Counted from the first letter of the stretch, positions 8,585-18,158 are shown. The stretch: DNA of 60,640 bases from Oxalobacteraceae bacterium (GCA_003537575.1 DPRS01000058.1:1-60640), one strand, 5' to 3'. Made by a program: numbers and translations. The notes: a model not told the origin generated them from the letters alone.

Positions 8585-9370
8585 ATGCGTACCTATACCC
8601 GTTTTACCGACAAGGTTGTTGTCATCACCGGCGCGGCGCAGGGCATCGGCCGTGGCGTGGCGCTGGCTGCTGCCGAAGAAGGCGCCCTGCTGGTGCTGGC
8701 GGACCGCTCCGAACTGCTGCAGGAAGTGGCGGAAGAAATCACCGCGCAAGGCGGCAAAGCCGTGATGGTATATGCCGACCTGGAAACCTATGCCGGCGCG
8801 CAGAAAGTGGTGCAGACCGCGCTCGATGCCCATGGCCGTGTCGATGTGATGATCAATAACGTCGGCGGCACCATCTGGGCCAAGCCTTACCAGGAGTACC
8901 AGGAAGCGGAGATCGAGGCAGAAGTGCGCCGCTCGCTGTTCCCTACCCTGTGGTCGTGCCGCGCCGTATTGCCGGGCATGATCGAACGCCAGGCAGGCGT
9001 GATCGTCAATATTTCGTCGATCGCCACACGCGGCATCTATCGCATTCCCTACTCGGCCTCCAAGGGCGGCGTCAATGCCATGACGGTCAGCCTGGCGCTG
9101 GAACATGCGGCCGACGGCATCCGTGTCAACGCCGTCGCCACCGGCGGCACCGAGGCGCCGCCGCGCAAGGTGCCGCGCAATCCCAACAAGCTCTCGCCGC
9201 AAGAAGAAGTCTGGTACCAGGGCATCGTCGACCAGACCAAGGCTTCCACCCTGATGGGCCGCTACGGCACCATCGATGAGCAGGTGCGCGCCATTCTCTT
9301 CCTCGCCTCCGACGAGGCGTCCTACATTACCGGCACCATTTTGCCGGTCGGTGGCGGCGACCAGGGATAA
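8585..9370 (+). CDS. benD: cis-1,6-dihydroxycyclohexa-2,4-diene-1-carboxylate dehydrogenase
   Basis: 261 aa classical short-chain dehydrogenase. The NAD-binding GAAQGIGRG is near residue 16 and the active site is Y156-x3-K160 (YSASK) with an upstream serine in NISSIA. It oxidises and decarboxylates the benzoate diol to catechol, the CatA substrate. It begins 5 bp after benC and is followed by benE after 4 bp, so ben is translated as one unit. Confidence 0.92.
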   Translation: MRTYTRFTDKVVVITGAAQGIGRGVALAAAEEGALLVLADRSELLQEVAEEITAQGGKAVMVYADLETYAGAQKVVQTALDAHGRVDVMINNVGGTIWAKPYQEYQEAEIEAEVRRSLFPTLWSCRAVLPGMIERQAGVIVNISSIATRGIYRIPYSASKGGVNAMTVSLALEHAADGIRVNAVATGGTEAPPRKVPRNPNKLSPQEEVWYQGIVDQTKASTLMGRYGTIDEQVRAILFLASDEASYITGTILPVGGGDQG

Positions 9371-9374
9371 GCCC

Positions 9375-10544
9375 ATGCGTCGCGGTGACTGGTCCCTCTC
9401 GGCAGTAACCGCGGGCTTCCTCGCGGTGCTGGTGTCTTACTCGGGGCCGCTGGTCATCTTTTATCAGGCGGCGCAGGCCGGTCACATGCCCGCCGACATG
9501 TTTGCATCCTGGGTATGGGGCATCTCGATCGGCGCCGCGCTCTCCGGCATGTATCTCAGCTGGAAGTTGCGCATCCCGGTCATCACGGCCTGGTCGGCTC
9601 CCGGCACCGCGCTGCTCATCTCGCTGTTTCCGGCGATCTCGATGCATGAAGTGGTTGGCGCCTATATCACCGCGGCGCTGATCATCCTGGCGATCGGCAT
9701 GTCGGGATACTTTGAAAAACTGGTTGCCTGCATCCCCAGGGGTATCGCCAGCGGCATGATGGCGGGCATTCTGTTCCAGTTCGGCCTGAATGCGTTCAAG
9801 GCCGTGACTACCCTCCCGCTGCTGGCACTGGGCATGATCGCCGCCTACTTCGTTTTCAAGCGCATGTTACCACGCTATTGCATCGTGCTTCTGCTGGCAT
9901 TCGGCGTCGTGCTTGCCGCGCTGATGGGGCAGATGCAAGGCGCGAATATCAGGCTTGAACTGGTCGCACCGCGCCTCATCTCCCCGGAATGGTCCTGGAC
10001 CAGCACCTTCAGCCTTGCGCTGCCGCTGGTGTTGACGACGCTCACCGGACAATATCTGCCGGGCATGGCCGTGCTCAACACATCGGGCTACCCGAGTCCG
10101 ATGCGCCCGATCATCACGGTCAACAGCATCGCCTCGGTGTTCGTGGCCATGTTCGGCGGCATCACGATCGCCATTGCCGCCATCACTGCGGCGATCTGCA
10201 CCGGAAATGACGCCCATGAGGATCCGGCAAAGCGCTACATCGCCGGCATTGCGAATGGTTTGTTTTACCTGATCGGCGGCCTGTTCGGCGGCACCCTTGT
10301 GCTGCTGTTTGCCGCGCTGCCGAAGGAACTGATTGCCGTGCTCGCCGGCATGGCCCTGCTGGGGGCCATCATGGTCAATCTCGGCGGCATCGTTGCGGCG
10401 GAAGACCACCGGGATGCCTCGCTGGTGACCTTTGTCGCCACAGCATCCGGCATGAGCTTTCTAGGCCTGGGCTCGGCTTTCTGGGGCATTGTGATCGGCA
10501 TGGCGGCGTACGCCCTGCTGCATCACAAGCCGGCGCGCCGATAG
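9375..10544 (+). CDS. benE: Benzoate:H+ symporter BenE
   Basis: 389 aa with about 11-12 hydrophobic segments. The start MRRGDWSLSAVTAGFLAVLVSYSGP is typical of the BenE family, as are PRGIASGMMAGILFQFG and the conserved TAAICTGNDAHEDPAKR loop. It imports benzoate at the inner membrane and is the second candidate benzoate importer here besides the MFS protein at 547-1887. It is the last gene of the run and a strong hairpin follows. Confidence 0.92.
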   Translation: MRRGDWSLSAVTAGFLAVLVSYSGPLVIFYQAAQAGHMPADMFASWVWGISIGAALSGMYLSWKLRIPVITAWSAPGTALLISLFPAISMHEVVGAYITAALIILAIGMSGYFEKLVACIPRGIASGMMAGILFQFGLNAFKAVTTLPLLALGMIAAYFVFKRMLPRYCIVLLLAFGVVLAALMGQMQGANIRLELVAPRLISPEWSWTSTFSLALPLVLTTLTGQYLPGMAVLNTSGYPSPMRPIITVNSIASVFVAMFGGITIAIAAITAAICTGNDAHEDPAKRYIAGIANGLFYLIGGLFGGTLVLLFAALPKELIAVLAGMALLGAIMVNLGGIVAAEDHRDASLVTFVATASGMSFLGLGSAFWGIVIGMAAYALLHHKPARR

Positions 10545-10562
10545 CAGCAGCGGTACGCCGGC

Positions 10563-10610
10563 GCAGGCAAAACGGCATCGGGCTCTTGCACGAGATGCCG
10601 GTTTGCCTGC
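10563..10610. terminator. Long hairpin ending benE and hpf (convergent)
   Basis: 17-base arms at 10563-10579 and 10594-10610 pair with one mismatch (GCAGGCAAA...CGGCATC against its complement), with a 14-base loop. It lies between the benE stop and the hpf stop. T content beyond the stem is low, so it may act with Rho or stabilise 3' ends. Confidence 0.65.
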
Positions 10611-10634
10611 TCTCTTGGTGAAGTGACGGCCGCT

Positions 10635-10979
10635 TCAGATCTCCGGCTCACTGTGCTGCACAAGCTCCCTGCCCGCAGGACGCCGGCGCGATGCTATCCG
10701 GCTTACCCGGTATGCCGCCCTTTTCACGGCGCGGTCGATCGCGTTGTACATGTTCTCCTGCACTTCCCTGATGACGACTGCCGGCTTGCCTGGCATCGTC
10801 ACCAATACCTGGCATTGCATGTCGCGTCCGCCGCGCGGGCCATTCAGATCGCGCAAGCGCACTGCGATGTCGGCGATTTTTCCGCGCAACGGCGCAAAAG
10901 AAGAATGGAGGCGCTGTTCGAGATATTCGCGCAATGAAGGCGTGATGGAAAATTCCGGGGAAACCATATGTACGTGCAT
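10635..10979 (-). CDS. Short HPF/RaiA-family ribosome-associated protein
   Basis: 114 aa with the S30AE/sigma-54 modulation fold: a short N-terminal strand, a helix (SLREYLEQRL) and a middle block (DLNGPRGGRDMQCQVLV). The final helix has the pattern REVQENMYNAIDRAVKRAAYRV seen in ribosome hibernation factors. The start follows AAAGGAGC. It lacks the C-terminal dimerisation domain of long HPF. It stands alone and not beside rpoN as hpf usually does, so it may be a second copy. Confidence 0.8.
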   Translation of the reverse strand: MHVHMVSPEFSITPSLREYLEQRLHSSFAPLRGKIADIAVRLRDLNGPRGGRDMQCQVLVTMPGKPAVVIREVQENMYNAIDRAVKRAAYRVSRIASRRRPAGRELVQHSEPEI

Positions 10980-11200
10980 AACAAGCTCCTTTGAAAGACC
11001 ACGGCATCAACAGTCGAGGCCAAATCAATGTTACTGCAGTAAAGCTTTGATGGAAGCTCAATTAAACTGAACGCTGCTTCAGAAAAACCGAAGTGTCGGC
11101 CCGGCCTTCCGTTCTGACCAAATAAACTTGGCAAACTCTGCGCACAGGCGGTAATCTTGCCGGACATTATCCACATAAGATCGCCCCGATACCGCCTGCC

Positions 11201-12472
11201 ATGGATCTTGAAGTTGCACGAAATTTTCTGATCGCCTTGTCGATCGGCGCGCTGATCGGCATCGAACGCGAAAAAAAGAAAGATACCGAACCCGGCCGTT
11301 CGGTCGGCGGCATCCGCACTCACATCTTACTTGCGCTGATTGGCGCCGCCTCCGCCTGGCAGGCTCACGCGCTGGCGATGGACTGGATTTTCGTCGTTAC
11401 CCTGGCAATCGTCGGCATCGCGATGGTAGCCAACAGTGTGCGCAATCCGGTCCGCAATCAGGACAGTGCCTCGGGCTTGCTCAGCGAAGTCGCGGCATTC
11501 ACCGCCTGTCTGCTCGGCGGCATGGTCGTGGTGGGAAATGCGGCACTTGCGGTTGCGCTGGCAGTAGCCACCTCGGCTGTGCTGGCATACAAGCAGCCGC
11601 TGCATGGCCTGGTGGACCGCATCGGCGTGGATGATATCTACGCCGGCATCAAGCTGCTGATCGCTTCTTTCATCGTACTGCCCCTGCTGCCGGACAAGGC
11701 CATTGATCCATGGGGCGCGCTTAACCCGCATAGCCTGTGGCTGCTGGTGGTGCTGATTTCCGCGCTTTCCCTGGTCGGTTACGCGGCGGTGCGCTGGGCA
11801 GGCACGACTCACGGGCTTGCCTTGACCGGCATTACGGGCGGACTGGTATCGTCCACTGCCATCACCCTCAATTTCGCCCGCAGCAGCCAGATCCAGCATG
11901 AACCGGCGCAAACCCATGCCTTCAGCGCCGGCATTCTGCTGGCGTGGCTGGTGATGTTTGCGCGAGGGATGATCCTGGTAGCGATCGTCAATACAGGCTT
12001 GTTGCGCTCAATCTGGATCCCGTTTGCCGCCATGGGAGCCGTGACCGCGATCTTTGCGGGGTGGCATTTCCGCTCCAGCCTTGCGGCAAGCGCGCCTGTC
12101 GAACAGCATGGGATAGCTGTTACCAATCCATTCAGCCTCAGCTCGGCAATCCGCTTTGGCGCGCTTTTCGCCCTTGTGCTGCTGGTGATCAAGCTGGCTC
12201 AGGAATATGCCCCGGGAGCTGGGCTTTACCTGGTGTCCGCGCTGGCAGGCTCCGTCGATATCGATCCCCTGGTTCTTTCCCTCGCCAAGGAAAGCCAGAG
12301 CGGCGCCAACCTGGAGCAGGCTGGCACGGCAATCGTCATCGGCGTGCTGGCCAATACGGTAGTCAAGTGCGCAATGGTTGCCGGCCTTGGGGCCGGCGCG
12401 ACACGGCGGCACATCGCAGCGGCCAGCGCCGCCGTCATTGCCACCGGCTTGGCGGCCATCTGGCTATTCTGA
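11201..12472 (+). CDS. MgtC/SapB domain plus DUF4010 membrane protein
   Basis: 423 aa. Residues 1-130 hold the MgtC/SapB signature (FLIALSIGALIGIEREKK, then GGIRTHILLALIGAAS); the rest, with about seven to eight more hydrophobic segments, matches DUF4010. Members are inner-membrane proteins of unknown activity; MgtC itself is linked to Mg2+ starvation and ATP synthase control. It is divergent from hpf across 221 bp that show no other gene. No regulator is adjacent. Confidence 0.82.
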   Translation: MDLEVARNFLIALSIGALIGIEREKKKDTEPGRSVGGIRTHILLALIGAASAWQAHALAMDWIFVVTLAIVGIAMVANSVRNPVRNQDSASGLLSEVAAFTACLLGGMVVVGNAALAVALAVATSAVLAYKQPLHGLVDRIGVDDIYAGIKLLIASFIVLPLLPDKAIDPWGALNPHSLWLLVVLISALSLVGYAAVRWAGTTHGLALTGITGGLVSSTAITLNFARSSQIQHEPAQTHAFSAGILLAWLVMFARGMILVAIVNTGLLRSIWIPFAAMGAVTAIFAGWHFRSSLAASAPVEQHGIAVTNPFSLSSAIRFGALFALVLLVIKLAQEYAPGAGLYLVSALAGSVDIDPLVLSLAKESQSGANLEQAGTAIVIGVLANTVVKCAMVAGLGAGATRRHIAAASAAVIATGLAAIWLF

Positions 12473-12595
12473 GGAGCCTGGTCGCATTCAGGTCTTCGGC
12501 AAGGTTACGCAAAACTGTCTGCAGCACGTGTTAGCAGCATTTCATTTCTAGTGCAGACCGCATCATAAAGCGGAACCGCCGTCCTGCCAGGCGAA

Positions 12596-13558
12596 CTACG
12601 CAGTCGGTGGCACTGCGGATTCATCCTGCCTGGCACCGGATTCCTGGGTCAGTTCGTCAATGAACATGCGGGCGACTGGCGACAGCGCGCTACCATGCCG
12701 CGTGACCAACTGGTACGGTTCGCTGCGCGAATGCAGCTCCAGCGGCAGCACGGTCGTCATGCCGAAACGGGAACAGAATTGCGCAACGTCGGTAGACAGC
12801 AATGCCACCAGCGTCGGGTTCCTCTGCAGCAGGGACAGCGTGGTGAAGGCCGAAGTCGTTTCCAACAGATAAAGGGGGAAACGCAAGCCTGCCTCATGAA
12901 ATTCGCGTTCCAGCAGCAGTCTCATCGGCATGTTGGCCGAGTAGACCACCCAGCGAAAGCCTGCCAGATCGGACAGCACCAGCTTTTTTTCCTTTGCCAG
13001 CGGATGACTCTTATTGGCCACCACCGCCAACTGCTCTTCTCGCACGTCCAGGCTATCGTAGAGATGTGGACGCTGGCTGATGCTGGTGCGGCAGATCGCC
13101 AGGTCGAGCCTGCCCTCATCCAGCAGGTGGAGCAAGTGGGCGCTGGTATCCTCAACGATTTCGACTGATAGCGCCTGGCGTTTTTCCAGCAACCGCGACA
13201 AGGCATCCGTTAGCAGCGGCACCGCCCCCATGATCGTGCCGAGCGATAAACGGCCGCCATGGCCTTGCAGAATGCCGATCATCTCTTCCCGCAAATGCGC
13301 CAGATCGGTCTGAATCAGGCGGGCGTAGCGGATGACGACGTGTCCCACATCATTCGGTTCTAGACCGCGATTGGTACGTACGAACAGGGTGGCGCCTAAT
13401 GCCGATTCGATTTCGTGCAGCGCCTTGCTGGCACCGGGCTGGGTCAACCCCACATGTTCGGCCGCCTTGATGAGAGATCCATGCTCGTCCAGCGCGACCA
13501 GCAAACGCAGTTGTTTCAAGCGTAGGCGGGAGATGATTGAATTAAGGTTAGGCAACAT
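12596..13558 (-). CDS. LysR-type regulator (GbpR-like)
   Basis: 320 aa. Winged HTH at residues 10-70 (LRLLVALDEHGSLIKAAEHVGLTQPGASKALHEIE region) and a LysR substrate-binding domain. The N-terminus LNSIISRLRLKQLRLLVALDE resembles regulators of sugar or sugar-acid uptake of the GbpR type. It is divergent from the Fe-dependent alcohol dehydrogenase gene, with an inverted repeat in the 193-bp gap, so it most likely controls the oxidoreductase genes and the binding protein downstream. The effector is unknown. Confidence 0.82.
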   Translation of the reverse strand: MLPNLNSIISRLRLKQLRLLVALDEHGSLIKAAEHVGLTQPGASKALHEIESALGATLFVRTNRGLEPNDVGHVVIRYARLIQTDLAHLREEMIGILQGHGGRLSLGTIMGAVPLLTDALSRLLEKRQALSVEIVEDTSAHLLHLLDEGRLDLAICRTSISQRPHLYDSLDVREEQLAVVANKSHPLAKEKKLVLSDLAGFRWVVYSANMPMRLLLEREFHEAGLRFPLYLLETTSAFTTLSLLQRNPTLVALLSTDVAQFCSRFGMTTVLPLELHSRSEPYQLVTRHGSALSPVARMFIDELTQESGARQDESAVPPTA

Positions 13559-13609
13559 AAAGGATTCTGATATGAAGAAAAGTTATACCAGCATAATCAC
13601 TTCTCAATA

Positions 13610-13631
13610 GTCAGGCAAGCCTACCTGACTT
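13610..13631. promoter_or_regulatory. Inverted repeat, candidate operator of the GbpR-like regulator
   Basis: AGTCAGG (13610-13616), 8 bp, CCTGACT (13625-13631): a perfect 7-bp dyad between the divergent LysR gene and the dehydrogenase gene. Spacing fits a LysR-type site. Binding is inferred from position only. Confidence 0.45.
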
Positions 13632-13751
13632 ACAGTTGCCCCTAAGTTTCTGGCTTCCACCCTATAAAAAGAGCAATCGTCTGCATGCCGATACGGCGTT
13701 GACGTGCCAATACGCAGATTTTTTCATCTATAACTTTTGAGGCACTCCCAT

Positions 13752-14891
13752 ATGGCACTGATTAACTATATTACTCAGGTTCAATTTGATTTCGGCGCAC
13801 TGAGCTTGCTGCAACAAGAATGCGACCGCATCGGCATCCGCCGTCCAATGATCGTCACCGATGCCGGCATCAAGGCCGCAGGCATTCTCGACCGGGTGCT
13901 GGCGCAACTGAACAATGCCGCCAGCGTGGCAGTATTCGACCAGACACCGCCCAATCCGAACGAAGCTGCGGTGCGCGCCGCCGCTGACATTTACCGGGAA
14001 GGCGCTTTTGACGGCGTCATCGCGGTCGGCGGCGGTTCCTCGATCGACTTGGCCAAGGGTGTCGCCGTGCTGGCCACCCACACCGGTGCGCTGAAAACCT
14101 TTGCCGCCATCGAAGGCGGCGTTGCCCGCATCACTTCAGCCACCGCGCCGGTGATTGCCATTCCAACTACCGCCGGCACCGGCAGCGAGGTGGGACGCGG
14201 CGCCATCCTGATTCTCGACGATGGCCGCAAGGTTGGCATCCTGTCGCCCTACCTGGTGCCGAAAGCGGCAATCTGCGATCCGGAACTGACGCTCAAGCTG
14301 CCGGCCATGCTGACGGCAGCCACCGGCATGGATGCCATTGCTCATTGCATGGAAACCTTCATGGCGCCGGCCTTCAACCCGCCAGCGGACGGCATTGCCC
14401 TCGACGGCCTGTGGCGCGCATGGTCGCATATCGAACGCGCCACCCGCGATCCGCAGGACCGCGAAGCGCGCTTCAACATGATGAGCGCGTCGATGCAGGG
14501 CGCCATGGCATTTCAAAAGGGCTTGGGTTGCGTGCATAGCTTGAGTCACTCGCTGGGTGGCGCCAATCCGCGTCTGCATCACGGCACGCTGAACGCGATT
14601 TTCCTGCCGGCGGTGATCGACTTCAACCGGCCCTCGGAGTCGGTGCAGAAAGAAAACAAGCTGGCGCGCATGGCACAGGCGATGGGCCTGGCAGATCCAG
14701 CTGAAATCGGCCCCGCCATCAAGACGCTCAACCAGCGACTAGGACTGCCGGCCGGCTTGAAGGAACTGGACGTACACCGCAGTCTGTTTCCGAAGATTAT
14801 CCAAGGGGCGCTGGCCGATCACAGCCACAAGACCAATCCACGCGTGGCTAGCGAAGAAGATTACGCCACGATGCTGGAACAGTCGCTGTAA
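13752..14891 (+). CDS. Iron-containing alcohol dehydrogenase
   Basis: 379 aa of the group III Fe-ADH family. The NAD loop is VGGGSSIDLAKG (about 95-106), then IPTTAGTGSEV. The metal-binding region ATGMDAIAHCMETF has an Asp and a His, and CVHSLSHSLGG has the two further His ligands. It should oxidise a hydroxy acid or alcohol to the aldehyde or ketone. Close relatives include 4-hydroxybutyrate dehydrogenase and maleylacetate reductase, and the substrate cannot be read from sequence. GAGG at 13739-13742 precedes ATG 13752; an ATG at 13737 is a weaker choice. The neighbouring aldehyde dehydrogenase gene suggests a two-step oxidation. Confidence 0.85.
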   Translation: MALINYITQVQFDFGALSLLQQECDRIGIRRPMIVTDAGIKAAGILDRVLAQLNNAASVAVFDQTPPNPNEAAVRAAADIYREGAFDGVIAVGGGSSIDLAKGVAVLATHTGALKTFAAIEGGVARITSATAPVIAIPTTAGTGSEVGRGAILILDDGRKVGILSPYLVPKAAICDPELTLKLPAMLTAATGMDAIAHCMETFMAPAFNPPADGIALDGLWRAWSHIERATRDPQDREARFNMMSASMQGAMAFQKGLGCVHSLSHSLGGANPRLHHGTLNAIFLPAVIDFNRPSESVQKENKLARMAQAMGLADPAEIGPAIKTLNQRLGLPAGLKELDVHRSLFPKIIQGALADHSHKTNPRVASEEDYATMLEQSL

Positions 14892-14954
14892 GCGGCGGTG
14901 AATTTCACTACACGCCATGACGACACATCGCTGAACCAACAAGGACTTCATCCA

Positions 14955-16538
14955 GTGACAACTTCCATTCTCGGCCACAATTACATCGGTGGCCAGCGTA
15001 GCGCCAAGGGCGCCATCACGTTGCGCAGTCTTGCAGCGGCCAGCGGCGATGCCTATCCGGTGGCGTTTTACGAAGCCACCGACGCCGAAGTCGATGCCGC
15101 AGTCGCCGCTGCTGCTGCCGCCTATCCGCGCTATCGCAAGCTGCCGGCGGAAAAGCGGGCGGCATTTCTTGACACTATTGCCGAAGAACTCGACGCCCTG
15201 GGCGAGGACTTTGTCGCCGAAGTCGCCCGCGAGACGGCATTGCCGAGCGCCCGCATTCTGGGCGAGCGCACGCGCACCAGCAACCAGATGCGCTTGTTCG
15301 CCAAAGTTTTGCGACGGGGCGATTTCCATGGCGCGCGCATCGATCATGCATTACCCGAGCGTCAACCGCAGGCGCGTCCGGACCTGCGCCAGGTGAAAAT
15401 GGGCATCGGGCCGGTCGCGGTGTTTGGCGCCAGTAATTTCCCCCTGGCGTTTTCAGTAGCCGGCGGCGATACCGCCGCGGCGCTGGCGGCTGGATGTCCG
15501 GTGGTGGTCAAGGCGCATACCGGCCACATGGTGACTTCAGAAAGAGTGGCCGACGCCATTGAGCGCGCTGCCCGCCGCTGCGGCGTGCCGGCCGGCGCAT
15601 TCAACATGATTTACGGCGTCGATGTCGGCGCGCGGCTGGTCAAGGCAAGCGGCATCCAGGCCGTCGGCTTTACCGGATCGCTCAAGGGCGGGCGCGCATT
15701 GTGCGAGATGGCTGCAGCACGGCCGCAGCCGATTCCGGTCTTTGCCGAAATGTCGAGCATCAATCCGATCATCATGCTGCCGCAGGCCCTGCACCAGCGC
15801 GGCAATGCGATCGCCAATGAACTGGCGGCGTCGGTCACCATGGGTTGCGGCCAGTTGTGCACCAATCCGGGCCTGGTAATCGGTGTGCGCTCGCCGGATT
15901 TCAGCGAGTTTGTCGGCCAGCTGAAAAAAGCCATGTCGGCACAGGCGCCGCAAACCATGCTGACTGCCGCCACCCACGCCAATTATGCCGCCGGCATCAA
16001 GCGCCTCGCTCAATTGTCTGGCATCGAGATGCTCGCAGGCGGTGACGCCGCCGGCAACCAGGCCACGCCCCACTTGTTCAAGGCTAACGCAGCGTTGCTG
16101 TTCAACCCTGCCGCGCCGCTGGAAGAAGAAGTGTTCGGTCCGGCGACCGTGGTGGTCGAGCTTGACAAGCGGGAGCAGCTGCTCGACTTTGCCGCGCGCA
16201 TGCATGGCCAGTTGACGGCGACGCTGCAGGCGGAGCGCGATGACTTGCACGCCTGCCAGGACTTGATCGAGTCTCTGGAAGAGAAGGCCGGGCGATTGCT
16301 GATCAATGGTTACCCGACCGGCGTCGAAGTATGCGATGCGATGGTGCATGGCGGACCTTACCCGGCAACCTCGGATGCGCGCGGCACGTCGGTGGGCACC
16401 TTGGCGATCGATCGCTTTTTGCGGCCGGTGTGCTACCAGAATTACCCGGACGAGTTGCTGCCGCCTGCCCTGCAGGATGCCAATCCGCTCGGCCTGCTGC
16501 GACTGGTCGACGGCACGATGACACGCATCGCGTGCTGA
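14955..16538 (+). CDS. Aldehyde dehydrogenase, 2,5-dioxovalerate (ketoglutarate semialdehyde) dehydrogenase type
   Basis: 527 aa from GTG 14955, chosen because AAGGA lies nine bases upstream and the N-terminus (TSILGHNYIGGQRS) then matches the family length of about 525; ATG 14898 would add 19 residues without an RBS. NAD(P)-site FGASNFPLAFSVAGGDTA, general-base Glu in VFAEMSS, and the nucleophilic Cys in GCGQLCTNPGL are typical of KGSADH enzymes that end pentose, sugar-acid or hydroxyproline catabolism in 2-oxoglutarate. It is 63 bp after the Fe-ADH gene. Confidence 0.85.
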   Translation: MTTSILGHNYIGGQRSAKGAITLRSLAAASGDAYPVAFYEATDAEVDAAVAAAAAAYPRYRKLPAEKRAAFLDTIAEELDALGEDFVAEVARETALPSARILGERTRTSNQMRLFAKVLRRGDFHGARIDHALPERQPQARPDLRQVKMGIGPVAVFGASNFPLAFSVAGGDTAAALAAGCPVVVKAHTGHMVTSERVADAIERAARRCGVPAGAFNMIYGVDVGARLVKASGIQAVGFTGSLKGGRALCEMAAARPQPIPVFAEMSSINPIIMLPQALHQRGNAIANELAASVTMGCGQLCTNPGLVIGVRSPDFSEFVGQLKKAMSAQAPQTMLTAATHANYAAGIKRLAQLSGIEMLAGGDAAGNQATPHLFKANAALLFNPAAPLEEEVFGPATVVVELDKREQLLDFAARMHGQLTATLQAERDDLHACQDLIESLEEKAGRLLINGYPTGVEVCDAMVHGGPYPATSDARGTSVGTLAIDRFLRPVCYQNYPDELLPPALQDANPLGLLRLVDGTMTRIAC

Positions 16539-16650
16539 TGCGAGCCGGCCGCCACAGCCGAGGTTGGATGTGGATGTAGTAAAAAATGCCGGGTGCATTG
16601 CCTGGTGAATAAATAGAACGACACCATAAGTTTTTATTGGAGGAAAGACC

Positions 16651-17859
16651 ATGAGAATGAATAGAAAAATCACCTCGCTCGCCGCTGCGATCGCTGGAAC
16701 GTTTGGATTGGCGGCGTCGGCTTGCGCAGCAGACAATGTCATCAAGATTGGCTTCATCACCGACATGTCCGGCGTCTATGCCGACTTTGACGGGCCAGGC
16801 GGCGTCGAAGCGATCAAGCTGGCGATTGCCGATTTTGGTGGTGTAGTCAATGGGAAAAAGGTCGAGCTGATTGCCGCCGATCATTTGAACAAGGCCGATG
16901 TGGCGGCAGCCAAGGCCCGTGAATGGTTCGACAGCCAAGGCGTGGATATGCTGATCGGCGGGGCGAACTCGGCGGCGAATCTGGCGATGGCAAGAATCGC
17001 CGCGGAAAAGAAAAAGGTTTTCATTTCAGCCGGTTCGGGAACCACCCGCCTGACCAACGAAGAATGCAATGCCTACACGATTCAATATGCGTATGACACG
17101 ACAGCACTTGCCCGCGGCACCGGCGCAGCGCTGACCAAACAAGGGGGCAAATCCTGGTATTTCCTGACCGTCGATTATGCGTTCGGCACTTCGCTGGAAA
17201 AAGATACCGCCGATATCGTCAAGACTAACGGCGGCAAGGTCGTCGGTAGCGTCAAGCACCCGCTATCAGCGCCCGATTTCTCATCGTTCCTGTTGCAGGC
17301 ACAAGCCTCGAAAGCGCAAATCCTTGGACTGGCCAATGCGGGCGGCGACACCATCAATGCAATCAAGGCCGCCAACGAATTCGGCATTACTAAATCGATG
17401 AAACTGGCGGGCATGCTGATCTTCATTAACGATGTGCATGCACTCGGCTTGGATGTCACCAAGGGCATGTATCTCACGGACGGCTGGTACTGGGACCTGA
17501 ACGATGATTCGCGCAAATGGTCGGCCCGTTATTTCGACAAAATGAAAAAAATGCCATCGATGTTTCAGGCCGCAGATGCCTCCGCGACGATCCAGTATCT
17601 GAATGCGGTCAAGGCGACCGGCACGACCGATGCGGACACCATCATGGCGTATTTGCGCAAAACCAAAATCAACGATTTCTTCACCAAAAACGGCGTGGTT
17701 CGCCCGGACGGCCGCATGGTGCATGACATGTACCTGATGGAGGTGAAGTCGCCGGCCGAATCGAAACGGCCATGGGATTATTACAAGCTGGTGCAGACCA
17801 TTCCCGGCGAACAGGCCTACATGACCAAAGCCGAATCAAAATGCGCGCTCTGGAAATAA
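16651..17859 (+). CDS. Periplasmic substrate-binding protein of a branched-chain-amino-acid-type ABC transporter
   Basis: 402 aa. A Sec signal peptide (basic start, hydrophobic core, cleavage probably after ACA at about residue 26) leads into a Peripla_BP_6 (LivJ-like) fold: IKIGFITDMSGVYADFDGPGG, then a conserved VDMLIGGANSAANLAM. It follows GGAGGAAAGACC. No permease or ATPase gene is nearby, so it is an orphan in this window. Binding proteins of this group often carry aromatic acids or other carboxylates as well as amino acids. The likely ligand is the substrate of the preceding dehydrogenases, which is inference. Confidence 0.85.
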   Translation: MRMNRKITSLAAAIAGTFGLAASACAADNVIKIGFITDMSGVYADFDGPGGVEAIKLAIADFGGVVNGKKVELIAADHLNKADVAAAKAREWFDSQGVDMLIGGANSAANLAMARIAAEKKKVFISAGSGTTRLTNEECNAYTIQYAYDTTALARGTGAALTKQGGKSWYFLTVDYAFGTSLEKDTADIVKTNGGKVVGSVKHPLSAPDFSSFLLQAQASKAQILGLANAGGDTINAIKAANEFGITKSMKLAGMLIFINDVHALGLDVTKGMYLTDGWYWDLNDDSRKWSARYFDKMKKMPSMFQAADASATIQYLNAVKATGTTDADTIMAYLRKTKINDFFTKNGVVRPDGRMVHDMYLMEVKSPAESKRPWDYYKLVQTIPGEQAYMTKAESKCALWK

Positions 17860-17928
17860 TGCGATTGTCCATCGCTGACGGAAGACCACTGGCGTCGAAG
17901 TCGCGTGCGGCAGCAATTTGAGCAAGAG

Positions 17929-17964
17929 CCCCGGACGGATAATTACCAGCCGGGGTATTTTTTT
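17929..17964 (+). terminator. Rho-independent terminator after the binding-protein gene
   Basis: Stem CCCCGG (17929-17934) and CCGGGG (17950-17955), then TATTTTTTT (17956-17964). The rest of the 17860-18158 gap shows no gene. Confidence 0.75.
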
Positions 17965-18158
17965 GCCATGTACTGGAGGCAGCAACCGCACCTATGTTCT
18001 GCGGGTGCTGATCGAGGCTGTGAAAAATACAATCCTCAATTGGCCTCGTGATCGCATGGCCGCCAAGCAGACGCGACGCGCCGGCACATTGCAGCAGGCA
18101 GCAGGACCGTCATTGCCGCCAGCCTGGCCGTCAACCGGTTTGCTTGAGAGAGCCTGGT

